Below, piece after piece: positions 18,385 through 26,272 of a DNA stretch of 64,000 nt. The stretch comes from Micromonosporaceae bacterium (lineage in GTDB: Bacteria; Actinomycetota; Actinomycetes; Mycobacteriales; Micromonosporaceae): NCBI GenBank assembly GCA_020027875.1, contig JAHRHA010000025.1, forward strand, positions 1-64,000. The letters are read 5' to 3'. The notes beneath the pieces are model-generated. The model was given only the letters and a program-made list of their open reading frames with translations, was not told where the DNA came from and did not search any database. The translations under genes were made by a program, and so were the position numbers. Positions within the stretch are counted from its first letter, which is position 1, and each line of letters starts with the position of its first letter.

Positions 18385-19751
18385 ATCGGGGGCTGTCGTA
18401 CTGGATGTCCAGCGTGGAGGACGACCTGACTCCACGCCCATCCCTCGCCAGCGACCTCGACGTCGACGTCGCGATCGTCGGTGCCGGGTACACGGGGTTG
18501 TGGACGGCCTACTACTTGGCCGAGGCCGACCAGGCACTGCGCATCGTCGTCCTCGAGGCCGAGATCGCCGGGTACGGGGCGTCGGGGCGAAACGGTGGCT
18601 GGTGCTCGGCTCTGTTCCCCCAGTCGGTGGCTGCGCTGGCGCGCAAGCACGGACGAGCAAAGGCGGTGGCGCTCTACCGCGCGATGCAGGCCACAGTGGA
18701 CGAAGTCGGACGGGTCGCCGCGTCGGAAGGCATCGACTGCCACTTCGACAAAGGCGGTACGGTCGTTCTCGCGCGGAACGAGGCGCAGCTGGCGAGGGCC
18801 CGTGACGAAGTCGAGGAGGCGCGGGTGTTCGGCTTCGGCGCCGACGACCTGGCCCTGCTCGACGCAGACGAGGCGCGCGAGCGATGCGCGGCAACGCATG
18901 TCCTTGGTGCGACGTACACCCCGCATTGTGCGGCGATTCATCCGGCCCGGCTGGTACGCGGGTTGGCCAGGGCGGCCGAGCGTCGGGGCGTACAAATCTT
19001 CGAACGGACCCGAGCAACGTCGATCCAGCCATGGACGATTCAGACCGACCATGGCACGGTACGGGCGGACGTTGTGGTACGGGCGACCGAGGGCTACACA
19101 GCTTCGCTGCCCGGCCACCGCCGCACGCTGGCGCCTGTGTACTCCCTCATGATCGCGACCGAGCCGCTCGACGCGTCCTTCTGGGCATCGGCCGGCCTGG
19201 CCGACCGGGAGACCTTCTCCGACCACCGGCACCTGATCATTTATGGGCAGCGGACCGCCGACAACCGGCTGGCCTTCGGCGGGCGGGGGGCGCCGTACCA
19301 CTTCGGCTCGGCCGTACGCCCCGAGTTCGATGACGAGCCAAAGGTTCACCTCGAATTGAGCCGAGTTGTGCGGGAACTGTTCCCCGCGATCGGCATCCCA
19401 CGGATCACGAACGCGTGGGGCGGCCCACTCGGGGTGGCGAGAGACTGGGCCGCTTCGGTCGGGCTCGACCGGGAGGTCGGGCTGGCCTGGGCGGGCGGCT
19501 ACGTCGGAGACGGCGTCGCCACATCCAACCTCGCCGGCCGCACGCTCGCGGACTTGATCCGCGGTGTAAACAGCGACCTGGTTAAGCACCCCTGGGTGAA
19601 CCACCGATGGCCGCAGTGGATCCCGGAGCCGCTGCGGTGGGTCGGGGTCAATGCCGGGCTCCGCCTGATGGAGTCCGCGGACGCCGCCGAAGCGCGCTCG
19701 GGCCGCGCGTCCCGGCGGGCGGCTCTGTTCGGTCGGCTCCTCGGCCAGTAA
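18372..19751 (+). CDS. FAD-dependent amine oxidoreductase (DadA/PuuB-like)
   Basis: 459 residues from ATG 18372. FAD-binding Rossmann motif DVAIVGAGYTGLWTAYYLAE is at about residue 35, and the C-terminal segment WAGGYVGDGVATSNLAGR is typical of gamma-glutamylputrescine oxidase and D-amino-acid dehydrogenase relatives. It probably oxidises an amine or amino acid in the polyamine block. The start is uncertain. ATG 18327, 18372 and 18405 are all in frame, and the first two lie inside the family-1 palindromic repeat. Homologues (recalled) begin shortly before the YRGLSYWM segment, which favours 18372. No strong Shine-Dalgarno precedes any of them, so the repeat may have replaced the original initiation region. 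Confidence 0.83.
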   Translation: MIDGYRGLSYWMSSVEDDLTPRPSLASDLDVDVAIVGAGYTGLWTAYYLAEADQALRIVVLEAEIAGYGASGRNGGWCSALFPQSVAALARKHGRAKAVALYRAMQATVDEVGRVAASEGIDCHFDKGGTVVLARNEAQLARARDEVEEARVFGFGADDLALLDADEARERCAATHVLGATYTPHCAAIHPARLVRGLARAAERRGVQIFERTRATSIQPWTIQTDHGTVRADVVVRATEGYTASLPGHRRTLAPVYSLMIATEPLDASFWASAGLADRETFSDHRHLIIYGQRTADNRLAFGGRGAPYHFGSAVRPEFDDEPKVHLELSRVVRELFPAIGIPRITNAWGGPLGVARDWAASVGLDREVGLAWAGGYVGDGVATSNLAGRTLADLIRGVNSDLVKHPWVNHRWPQWIPEPLRWVGVNAGLRLMESADAAEARSGRASRRAALFGRLLGQ

Positions 19752-19768
19752 TCCGCTCCGGCCCCGGG

Positions 19769-20143
19769 TTACCGGGCCGGTGGTGGGATGACGCGCAAGT
19801 GACCCCGTCGGCCCACCTGAGCAGGCGGGCGCGCGGGCGTTCGCCCAGCCGACTGGTCGCGCCGCGGCGAAGGCCGGGCGGCCTCGCGGACCGCCTCGGC
19901 GAGCGCCACCAGATCGTCGATGCTGGGCGGCGGGGCATCGAACTCCCCTTCGTGGCGAACCAGATCCCAGCCGCGCGGTGCCGTCAGCCCGACGGCGTGC
20001 CGCTCGCACAGGTCGTAGGAGTGTGGCTCGGCGAAGGCGGCGAGGGGGCCGACCACCGCGGTGGAATCCGCGTAGACATAGGTCAGCGTGGCTACGGCCG
20101 TCTTCGGGCATCCGTTACGGGAACAGCGCCGGGGTGACCTCAC
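19769..20143 (-). CDS. DUF3499 family protein
   Basis: 124 residues. The N-terminus RRCSRNGCPKTAVATLTYVYADSTAVVGPL, with a CxxxxC pair and later YDLCERHA, is characteristic of the actinobacterial DUF3499 family; the cysteine and histidine pattern suggests a small metal-binding fold. The C-terminal third is low-complexity and Arg/Pro rich. GTG at 20143 starts the conserved segment. Function unknown. Its neighbours, a zincin-like family gene and whiB, are a conserved actinobacterial grouping (recalled). Confidence 0.85.
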   Translation of the reverse strand: MRSPRRCSRNGCPKTAVATLTYVYADSTAVVGPLAAFAEPHSYDLCERHAVGLTAPRGWDLVRHEGEFDAPPPSIDDLVALAEAVREAARPSPRRDQSAGRTPARPPAQVGRRGHLRVIPPPAR

Positions 20144-20301
20144 GGAGTTTGCCTTTCGTCCGCGATGGAGGGGTGCCTCACGCTTACGAAGCCAAAACGT
20201 ATCGCCCAGGACCGCCCGCGGCGGCGCGCCGCGCCGCGCGACACGCCGTCCTCAAAGATCACTCAACGCGCCACCCACCGCGCGGGCGCTAGGCTGTCCA
20301 G

Positions 20302-20778
20302 GTGACACAGGACTCCGACGCCCGTCGCCGCCGTGGCAGGAGTCTGCGCGGCCCCGGCCGGCGGCCGCGGCGGGACCGGCACGGACGTGGGCTACGGGGG
20401 CGGCTGGTGCCCGCCTCGGTGCCGCTGGCCCGGACCCGGGCGGAAGTCTTCGACGACCTGGTCCTGGACACGGTGGAGTCGCTGGAGTTGCGGTATTCGC
20501 GGGAGTTGGCCGGGGTCGAGTTCGCGGTAGAGGAGGTACCGCCGGATCTCAATGTCTACGACACGGATGTGCTCGAAGACGGAGACGTACCACTTGCGCG
20601 GCTCCTCCCTGGGCGGCCCGGTCGGTCCGACACGCCACCGCGGATCGTGCTTTACCGCAGGCCGCTGGAGTTCCGGGCGGTGGACCGGGACGATCTCGCC
20701 GATCTTGTCCACGACGTGATCATTGAACAGGTGGCGAATCTGCTCGGGCTCGATCCGGAAGACATCCAATCCGACTGA
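20302..20778 (+). CDS. Metallopeptidase-family protein lacking HExxH
   Basis: 158 residues. The C-terminal region (RIVLYRRPLEFRAVDRDDLADLVHDVIIEQVANLLGL) matches the zincin-like DUF1025 family found next to whiB-region genes in actinobacteria. The expected HExxH zinc motif is replaced by an EQVANLLG segment, so peptidase activity is unlikely. The first 40 residues are very Arg-rich. GTG at 20302 is 7 bp after a TAGGCT hexamer (20290-20295), the spacing of a leaderless transcript. Divergent from the DUF3499 gene; convergent with whiB across a terminator hairpin. Confidence 0.75.
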   Translation: MTQDSDARRRRGRSLRGPGRRPRRDRHGRGLRGRLVPASVPLARTRAEVFDDLVLDTVESLELRYSRELAGVEFAVEEVPPDLNVYDTDVLEDGDVPLARLLPGRPGRSDTPPRIVLYRRPLEFRAVDRDDLADLVHDVIIEQVANLLGLDPEDIQSD

Positions 20779-20788
20779 GCGTCGCGGT

Positions 20789-20816
20789 GCCCGGCCGGTC
20801 GTACGACGGGCCGGGC
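20789..20816. terminator. Bidirectional hairpin between convergent genes
   Basis: Arms GCCCGGCC (20789-20796) and GGCCGGGC (20809-20816) enclose a 12-base loop that itself contains the dyad GTCGTACGAC. It lies exactly between the ends of the zincin-family gene and whiB. There is no T-tract, as is common in high-GC actinobacteria. Confidence 0.65.
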
Positions 20817-20826
20817 CAACCACGTT

Positions 20827-21087
20827 CTAGGCGACGCGCCGCTTGAGCCGACGGCGCTCCCGCTCCGAAAGCCCGCCCCAGATGCCGAACCTCTCGTCGT
20901 GGCCGAGGGCGTACTCAAGGCACTCTCCCTTGACCTCGCAGCGCGAGCAGATCCGCTTTGCTTCCCGGGTTGAGCCACCCTTCTCGGGGAAGAATGCCTC
21001 GGGGTCGGTCTGCGAGCAGAGCGCCCGCTCCTGCCACTCCGGTGCGTTCCCCAGAAGGTCCATCACGACCAGTCGGCCGCTCTCCAT
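20827..21087 (-). CDS. whiB: WhiB-family iron-sulfur transcription factor (WhiB/WhiB2 type)
   Basis: 86 residues. Four cluster-binding cysteines C24, C47, C50, C56; the beta-turn GIWGG (68-72); and a basic C-terminus SERERRRLKRRVA that contacts DNA. The EAFFPEKGGSTREAKRIC segment matches the WhiB of Streptomyces / WhiB2 (WhmD) of mycobacteria, which acts with WhiA in sporulation septation and division. ATG at 21087 has a perfect AAGGAGG 6 bp upstream; the longer open frame is not used. A well-formed promoter lies 153-182 bp upstream (21240-21269), overlapped by a palindrome. Confidence 0.93.
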   Translation of the reverse strand: MESGRLVVMDLLGNAPEWQERALCSQTDPEAFFPEKGGSTREAKRICSRCEVKGECLEYALGHDERFGIWGGLSERERRRLKRRVA

Positions 21088-21239
21088 ACCCTGCCTCCTT
21101 GCTGTGTGCCGGCCCGGCCGGCACAACCCCCCACGCGAAAGGCGCACGTGTCTTTCCTTGTTGCGTTGCTCCGCTCGCAAGCTCGCGGAGCCGGTTGCGA
21201 GGCGGTGGTTCCGTCTCGCGTCAGAACTTCCCCGGTGGA

Positions 21240-21255
21240 ATTACACGCGTGTAAT
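21240..21255. promoter_or_regulatory. Perfect 16-bp palindrome over the whiB -10
   Basis: ATTACACGCGTGTAAT is a perfect palindrome that includes the whole -10 hexamer and 10 bp of the spacer. A protein bound here would block RNA polymerase. The regulator is unknown; it is not an obvious BldD or WhiA site. Confidence 0.6.
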
Positions 21256-21269
21256 GCGGGCCCCGTCAA
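21240..21269 (-). promoter_or_regulatory. whiB promoter (-35 TTGACG, -10 TGTAAT)
   Basis: Minus-strand -35 TTGACG (21269-21264), 18-bp spacer, -10 TGTAAT (21245-21240). Both hexamers match the SigA-type consensus at five of six positions. Predicted start near 21233 leaves a leader of about 145 nt before the whiB ATG. Confidence 0.6.
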
Positions 21270-21602
21270 GCCGAACCTGGTAAATGCACACGTTCGGCCG
21301 ACGTGGCGCCACTGACGCGCGGGCGAATCTGGTGCACTCTGCGCAAAGCATTGGGTAGCTAGCACACTCGGCGTCCGACTCGAACGGGGCTTACCGGGGT
21401 CAAGTGGGTGCTTGCTGTCTCTCTATCGAGCGACCGTCCCTCCCGGTAACGGGCAAACGTGACGCGACACGCCGAAAAGACAGACTCCGGAGGACCTTGC
21501 CCGCTGGCACGCGGCCGAGCCCCTGTAACCCACCGACGTCGTGCCGTCCATCGCACGTCGGGCTGGCGCGCTGCGGGCCACGCACCCTCTCAAGATCGCC
21601 AC

Positions 21603-21658
21603 GATCATGAGCTCACCGTCGCGAAACAGCGTCGATCATGACCTCCAGGTCATGATCG
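21603..21658 (+). repeat. Dispersed palindromic repeat, family 1, copy C
   Basis: Half-site GATCATGAGCTCACCGTCG (21603-21621), 11-bp spacer, palindrome with perfect 12-bp arms (21633-21658). The stop codon of the convergent-facing acyltransferase gene (21652-21650) lies inside its right arm. Confidence 0.9.
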
Positions 21659-22765
21659 GCGCTGGATGCGGCGGGGGGGAAGGGGGGTGCGGGCGGGGCG
21701 GTTCTCCGCGATCCACAGGTCGATGCGCTCCCACCAGTCATAGAGCCAGCGCACCATCTCATCGCGGTCCCGCGGTATGTCCGCCGCCGGTACGCGCCAC
21801 CACTTTGCCTTGATGATCTGCTCCATCGGCAGGGCCCGCCATACGTCGCCGACCGTGACCAGGTCGTCCAGGCCGGTGTGCGCGACGAAGATGACGTCCG
21901 CTGTGGGGGCGGAGTCGATGGCCGCGAACGCGCCACCGGAGCGGGGCGGCAACAGGTTCGCCATCCCCCGGGCCCGCCGGGCCTCGTCATATCGGCGGCT
22001 CTCCTCAAGCTGGTTGATCCCCCGCCGCCGGCGTGAAGGGGTGAAGTTCCCACCCTCGGGGAAGATCACCAGGGCACCGGCAGGACCGAGCCCCGAGGCG
22101 AGCCGGCGGATCTCATCGATGACGGCGCTGCTCGTGGGCGGCTCCGTCTGAACCGCTCTGGCCTGATCGGGCACGGGCCGGGGAGCGGGCACCGGCCGAT
22201 GTGGACGGACGAATGCGTGCGGCAACCTGTTGATCACGACATCGAGGCTCGGGTCGAACTGCAGCGCCGCTTTCATTACGATTCGCGGCTTGCGTCGGTA
22301 AAGGCTCAGCAGGTGGTGGACCAAGAGGAACGAGTCGCCCGGGCCGGCGTGCCGGCTGAGCACGATGACCGGTCGGGTCAGCCGGGCCGCCAACTCCTCC
22401 GGCGTCGCCGGCGGCTCCTCGATCTCCACCTTCAGGCGGAACACCCGCAGGGCTTGGCGGTACAGGGTGGCGAGGAACCAGCGGACCAGACCGTAGTGGC
22501 GGTCCATCGACGCCTCCGTACGCAGCCGACCCCCGAACCCGCTCGCGATCCACAGACCTAGGCACGCGACCAGTGCCAGCGACTCCATCACCAACCAGGC
22601 CAAAGCGAACCAGATGAGTCGCAGCGCCCGACGCCGACCCGATCTGGACGGCGCCGCCACGAGCGCCACCAGCAGGAGCAGTGGCGAAAGCACCAGCGCG
22701 GCAATGGTGATCAGAAATACCAGGGGAGCGAAGATCAGGCGGCGCAGGAAACGGGGCGGGAGCAA
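21650..22765 (-). CDS. 1-acyl-sn-glycerol-3-phosphate acyltransferase-like protein
   Basis: 371 residues, PlsC-type fold. Two or three N-terminal transmembrane segments (about residues 10-75) anchor it. The catalytic HX4D motif is SRHAGPGDS (about residues 138-146) and the substrate motif is FPEGGN (about 235). Probably acylates lysophospholipid or a related glycerophosphate at the membrane. The start is a TTG at 22765 with GGAGGT 6 bp upstream; no better ATG or GTG fits. The last codons (RRS and stop) are supplied by family-1 repeat copy C. 18 bp downstream of the patatin gene, same operon. Confidence 0.83.
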   Translation of the reverse strand: MLPPRFLRRLIFAPLVFLITIAALVLSPLLLLVALVAAPSRSGRRRALRLIWFALAWLVMESLALVACLGLWIASGFGGRLRTEASMDRHYGLVRWFLATLYRQALRVFRLKVEIEEPPATPEELAARLTRPVIVLSRHAGPGDSFLLVHHLLSLYRRKPRIVMKAALQFDPSLDVVINRLPHAFVRPHRPVPAPRPVPDQARAVQTEPPTSSAVIDEIRRLASGLGPAGALVIFPEGGNFTPSRRRRGINQLEESRRYDEARRARGMANLLPPRSGGAFAAIDSAPTADVIFVAHTGLDDLVTVGDVWRALPMEQIIKAKWWRVPAADIPRDRDEMVRWLYDWWERIDLWIAENRPARTPLPPRRIQRRS

Positions 22766-22783
22766 GGAGCCACCTCCGAACGG

Positions 22784-23653
22784 TTAGGACGGTGCGCCGC
22801 TGTTGTCGTCGACAGCGCTGTCGTCAACGGCGGCGAGGTACCCAGTGGTGGCCGCGCGGGCGCGGCTGATGTACTCCTCGACCCGGGAGTGGTCGCGGTA
22901 TCGCAGTTGGGCGGCCAGGTCGGTACGCCCGTTCGTGCCTGCCGGCAGGACGTGAACCGTGACGTCGGCCGGCAGCGTCGCCATCTCTTCGACAAATCTG
23001 TGCCGCCGCGCTATCTCAAACGCGACCAGGCCGACCTCCCACGGTCTGCGCGGCACGACGAGCGGCTGCTCGATCCGCCCGACATGCAGGACGAAGATCC
23101 GCCGCGCGCCGAGCTGCACGGCCCGCCCGACCGGGATGCTGTGCACCAGACCCCCGTCGAAGAAATGCTCACCGGCGATACGTACCGGCGGCAGCAGGCC
23201 GGGTACAGCCGCGGAGGCGAGCACCGCCGGAATGATCGCACCACTGTGGAACCAGTGGGCGGCGGCCCGCTCGACGCTGGCCGCGACGCACTGGAACGGC
23301 ACCGCCAACTGGTCGAAACGCCGCTCTTGCAGGTGCTCCCCCAGCAGCCGCCGCAGCGGCAGGTTTCCGTGCAGGTGGGTGCCGGACCGGGCGAGCGTGC
23401 CCAGCCGCCCGATGATCGAGCTGCGGAAGGCGATCCGCACGACGTCGGACCGCCAGACCGTCTCAAGACGCTTAGCGGCACCATCTGGGTCCGCCGCGAC
23501 GAAGACGCCGTTGATGGCGCCGATCGAGGTGCCGAGGACGAGATCTGGACGGATACCGGCCTCGGCGAGCGCGGCGAGCATGCCGACCTCATGGGCGCCG
23601 AGCAACCCACCACCACCCAGAACAAAGGCGGTACGGGCGGGATCTTCGAGCAT
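22784..23653 (-). CDS. Patatin-like phospholipase
   Basis: 289-residue lipid acyl hydrolase with a Ser-Asp dyad. Oxyanion loop GGGGLLG is at residues 13-19, the nucleophile is Ser43 in GTSIGA, and the catalytic Asp is in FFDGGL (about residue 166). The ATG at 23653 lies 7 bp after a TATCGT hexamer, so a leaderless start is possible in addition to read-through from fbiC. Paired with the following acyltransferase it suggests a deacylation/reacylation unit for membrane lipid remodelling (inference). Confidence 0.9.
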   Translation of the reverse strand: MLEDPARTAFVLGGGGLLGAHEVGMLAALAEAGIRPDLVLGTSIGAINGVFVAADPDGAAKRLETVWRSDVVRIAFRSSIIGRLGTLARSGTHLHGNLPLRRLLGEHLQERRFDQLAVPFQCVAASVERAAAHWFHSGAIIPAVLASAAVPGLLPPVRIAGEHFFDGGLVHSIPVGRAVQLGARRIFVLHVGRIEQPLVVPRRPWEVGLVAFEIARRHRFVEEMATLPADVTVHVLPAGTNGRTDLAAQLRYRDHSRVEEYISRARAATTGYLAAVDDSAVDDNSGAPS

Positions 23654-23676
23654 GCCGCTAACGATAGGCGGCTCAA

Positions 23677-23704
23677 GACCACTAGCGCGAGACCACTAGC
23701 GCGA
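23677..23704. repeat. 14-bp tandem duplication at fbiC 3' end
   Basis: Two identical adjacent copies of GACCACTAGCGCGA (23677-23690, 23691-23704), followed by the first 4 bases of a third. The fbiC stop codon (23698-23696) lies within the second copy, so this is a recent slippage duplication that did not lengthen the protein. Confidence 0.8.
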
Positions 23705-26263
23705 GACCGTCGCGTACGTCGTCGTTCGCTCCCGCGCCGGCCGGTCCGCTGCGGCGGCGATCGCGTGAAGCTGGGAGACAGTCCGGGCCGACCCATGCTC
23801 GGACCCGGCCATGCGCGAGATCGTCTCCTCCATGAGCGTGCCGCCCAGGTCGTTGCAACCGCCGTTGAGCATCGCGATCGTGCCTTCATCGCCGAGTTTT
23901 ACCCAGGAGCACTGGATGTTGGCGATCCGCCCGTGCAGGAGTACCCGCGCCATCGCGTGGACGGCGCGGTTCTCGCGCCAGGTCGGGCCCGGCCGAGCGA
24001 TCCCGGCCAAGTAGATCGGCGCGTTGTGGTGGACGAACGGCAGCGCCACGAACTCGGTGAAGCCGCCCGTGGCGTCCTGGACGTCGGCCAGCACCCGGAA
24101 GTGGCCCAGCCACTGCCGCGGATGATCCACGTGCCCGTACATCATGGTGGAGCTGGACCGGATGCCCAGGGAGTGCGCGGTGCTCACCACGTCGACCCAG
24201 GCCGCGGCCGGCAGCTTGCCCTTGGTCAGCACCCAACGAACGTCGTCATCCAAGATCTCAGCGGCGGTCCCCGGGATCGTGTCGAGGCCGGCGTCACGCA
24301 GATCGGTAAGGAAATCGCGAACCGACACTCCCGCCTTCGCCGCTCCCGTGACGACCTCCATCGGTGAGAAGGCATGCACGTGCATGCCCGGCACGCGCTT
24401 CTTCACCGCCCGGACAAGATCGGCGTACGCCGTGACGGGCAACGCCGGGTCGATGCCGCCCTGCATGCAGACTTCGGTGGCACCGTAGGACCACGCCTGC
24501 TCAGCCCGGTCGGCCACCTGGTCGAGGGAGAGGCGGTAGGAGTCCGCGTCGCGCTCACGCTGGGCGAAGGCGCAGAACCGGCATCCCACATAGCAAACAT
24601 TGGTGAAGTTGATGTTCCGATTGACCACATAGGTCACGTCGTCGCCGACTGCGTGCTGACGCAGGTCGTCGGCGAGTCCCACCAGCGTGTCCAGCGCCGG
24701 CCCGTCGGCGGCGAACAGGGCGAGCGCAGCGGCTTCGTACGGGGGATCGAGCAATGCGGCGGGGTTGTCGGCGGCGACGCGCAGCCCCCGGCGCAGGTCG
24801 TCGTCGAGCCGGGATGCGCCAGCAGCCGATCCCGACCCGGTGTGACGAGCGTGCTCGGCCACCTCGGCCCAGTCGCCGTAGACGCTGTCGAAGTCGCCGC
24901 GCCGATCGTTCGTCCGGCCGGTGATGTCGATACTCGCGTGCAGGTCGGTGCGTCCCGTGCCGCCAACCGCAAACCCGCCATCGGGCTCCTGCCATGGCCG
25001 CCCCACCGGTCGCGCGGACTCCAATGCCAGGCCGTTCTCCGGGTCGGCGAGTGCCGTCACGTGCGGCGCCACCCGTGGGTCCACCCACGGCGCGCCGGCA
25101 AGCCACGCTCGGACGTACTCCGGATAGATCGTCAGCCGTTCTCGAAGGGTGAACCCGGCTTGGGCCGATAGCCGCGCCAGCGCCTCGATCCGCGGCCATG
25201 GCCGCTCTGGGTTGACGTGGTCGGGCGTGACGGGCGAGACCCCACCCCAGTCGTCGATGCCGGCCCGCAGCAGCAGACCGACCTCTTCCTCCCCCGCGTC
25301 GCCGTCGGCGGTGAGCAGGTTCGGCGGGGCCTGAATGCGTACCTTCGAGCCGAGCACGAGTCTGGCGACGGCCACCGTGGCGGCCAGGTCGGCCAGATCC
25401 GCGTCGGGCGTCGAGCGCATGGCCGTGTCTGGCTTTGCCCGGAAATTTTGGATGATCACTTCCTGGAGGTGTCCATACTCGCGTCCGATCCGGCGGATCG
25501 CGTACATCGACTCGGTCCGCTCCGCAAGCGTCTCTCCGATGCCGATCAGGATCCCGGTAGTGAACGGCACCCCGACCCGCCCGGCATCCTCGAGGACGCG
25601 CAGGCGCAACGCTGGCTCTTTGTCGGGAGAGCCGTAATGCGGTGCCCCCGGGGTGGACCACAGCCGCTCCGATGTGGTCTCGAGCATCATGCCCATGCTC
25701 GGCGCCACGGGTCGCAGGCGCTGTAACTCAGCCCAGGACAGCACCCCCGGGTTCAGGTGCGGCAGCAGCCCGGTCTCCTCGAGCACCGCGATCGCGGACG
25801 AGCGCAGATAATCCACTGTGGAGCCATAGCCGCGCTCATCGAGCCACTCCCGCGCCGCCGGCCACCTCTCCTCCGGCCGGTCGCCGAGGGTGAACAGCGC
25901 CTCCTTGCACCCTTGCTCCGCGCCGGCCCGGGCGATCGCCACCACCTCGTCGCGGTCGAGATATGCCGCCGGCAGGCGGTGGGGCACGGTCACGAACGTG
26001 CAGTAGTGGCAGCGGTCCCGGCAGAGCCGGGTGAGCGGGATGAAGACCTTTTTGGAGTACGTGACGACCCCCGCTCGATGGGCCGAGGCCAGTCCGGCAT
26101 CCCGAACGGTTGCAGCCGCCGCGAGCAGTTCGTCCAGCGCCTCACCACGGGCGCCGAGCAGGACGGCCGATTCGGTGACGTCGAGGGTACGACCGTCGCT
26201 GGCGCGCCGCAGCGCCCTGCGCACGGCCGAACTCGGGCCGCCTGGCTCAACAGCGTCTGGCAC
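23696..26263 (-). CDS. fbiC: 7,8-didemethyl-8-hydroxy-5-deazariboflavin (FO) synthase, CofG/CofH fusion
   Basis: 855-residue two-domain radical SAM protein that builds FO, the chromophore of coenzyme F420, from tyrosine and 5-amino-6-ribitylaminouracil. CofG cluster motif CRDRCHYC is at residues 81-88; the CofH cluster motif CYVGCRFC is near residue 557-565. The fused arrangement is the actinobacterial form. The GTG start at 26263 has little Shine-Dalgarno, and the gene lies 9 bp after the membrane-protein gene at 26273, implying co-transcription. Together with fbiA and fbiB, divergently placed at 27202-29263, the window carries three core F420 genes. Confidence 0.96.
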   Translation of the reverse strand: MPDAVEPGGPSSAVRRALRRASDGRTLDVTESAVLLGARGEALDELLAAAATVRDAGLASAHRAGVVTYSKKVFIPLTRLCRDRCHYCTFVTVPHRLPAAYLDRDEVVAIARAGAEQGCKEALFTLGDRPEERWPAAREWLDERGYGSTVDYLRSSAIAVLEETGLLPHLNPGVLSWAELQRLRPVAPSMGMMLETTSERLWSTPGAPHYGSPDKEPALRLRVLEDAGRVGVPFTTGILIGIGETLAERTESMYAIRRIGREYGHLQEVIIQNFRAKPDTAMRSTPDADLADLAATVAVARLVLGSKVRIQAPPNLLTADGDAGEEEVGLLLRAGIDDWGGVSPVTPDHVNPERPWPRIEALARLSAQAGFTLRERLTIYPEYVRAWLAGAPWVDPRVAPHVTALADPENGLALESARPVGRPWQEPDGGFAVGGTGRTDLHASIDITGRTNDRRGDFDSVYGDWAEVAEHARHTGSGSAAGASRLDDDLRRGLRVAADNPAALLDPPYEAAALALFAADGPALDTLVGLADDLRQHAVGDDVTYVVNRNINFTNVCYVGCRFCAFAQRERDADSYRLSLDQVADRAEQAWSYGATEVCMQGGIDPALPVTAYADLVRAVKKRVPGMHVHAFSPMEVVTGAAKAGVSVRDFLTDLRDAGLDTIPGTAAEILDDDVRWVLTKGKLPAAAWVDVVSTAHSLGIRSSSTMMYGHVDHPRQWLGHFRVLADVQDATGGFTEFVALPFVHHNAPIYLAGIARPGPTWRENRAVHAMARVLLHGRIANIQCSWVKLGDEGTIAMLNGGCNDLGGTLMEETISRMAGSEHGSARTVSQLHAIAAAADRPARERTTTYATVSR

Positions 26264-26272
26264 CAGCGAAGC

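Larger units (their letters stand above)
21088..21602. other. Long upstream region of whiB
   Basis: About 515 bp without a credible gene. It holds the whiB promoter and palindrome (21240-21269) and an imperfect dyad with CCGACGT at 21533-21539 and ACGTCGG at 21555-21561, then the family-1 repeat copy C. The stretch 21300-21530 shows nothing I recognise. Long regulatory regions are usual for whiB genes. Confidence 0.55.
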
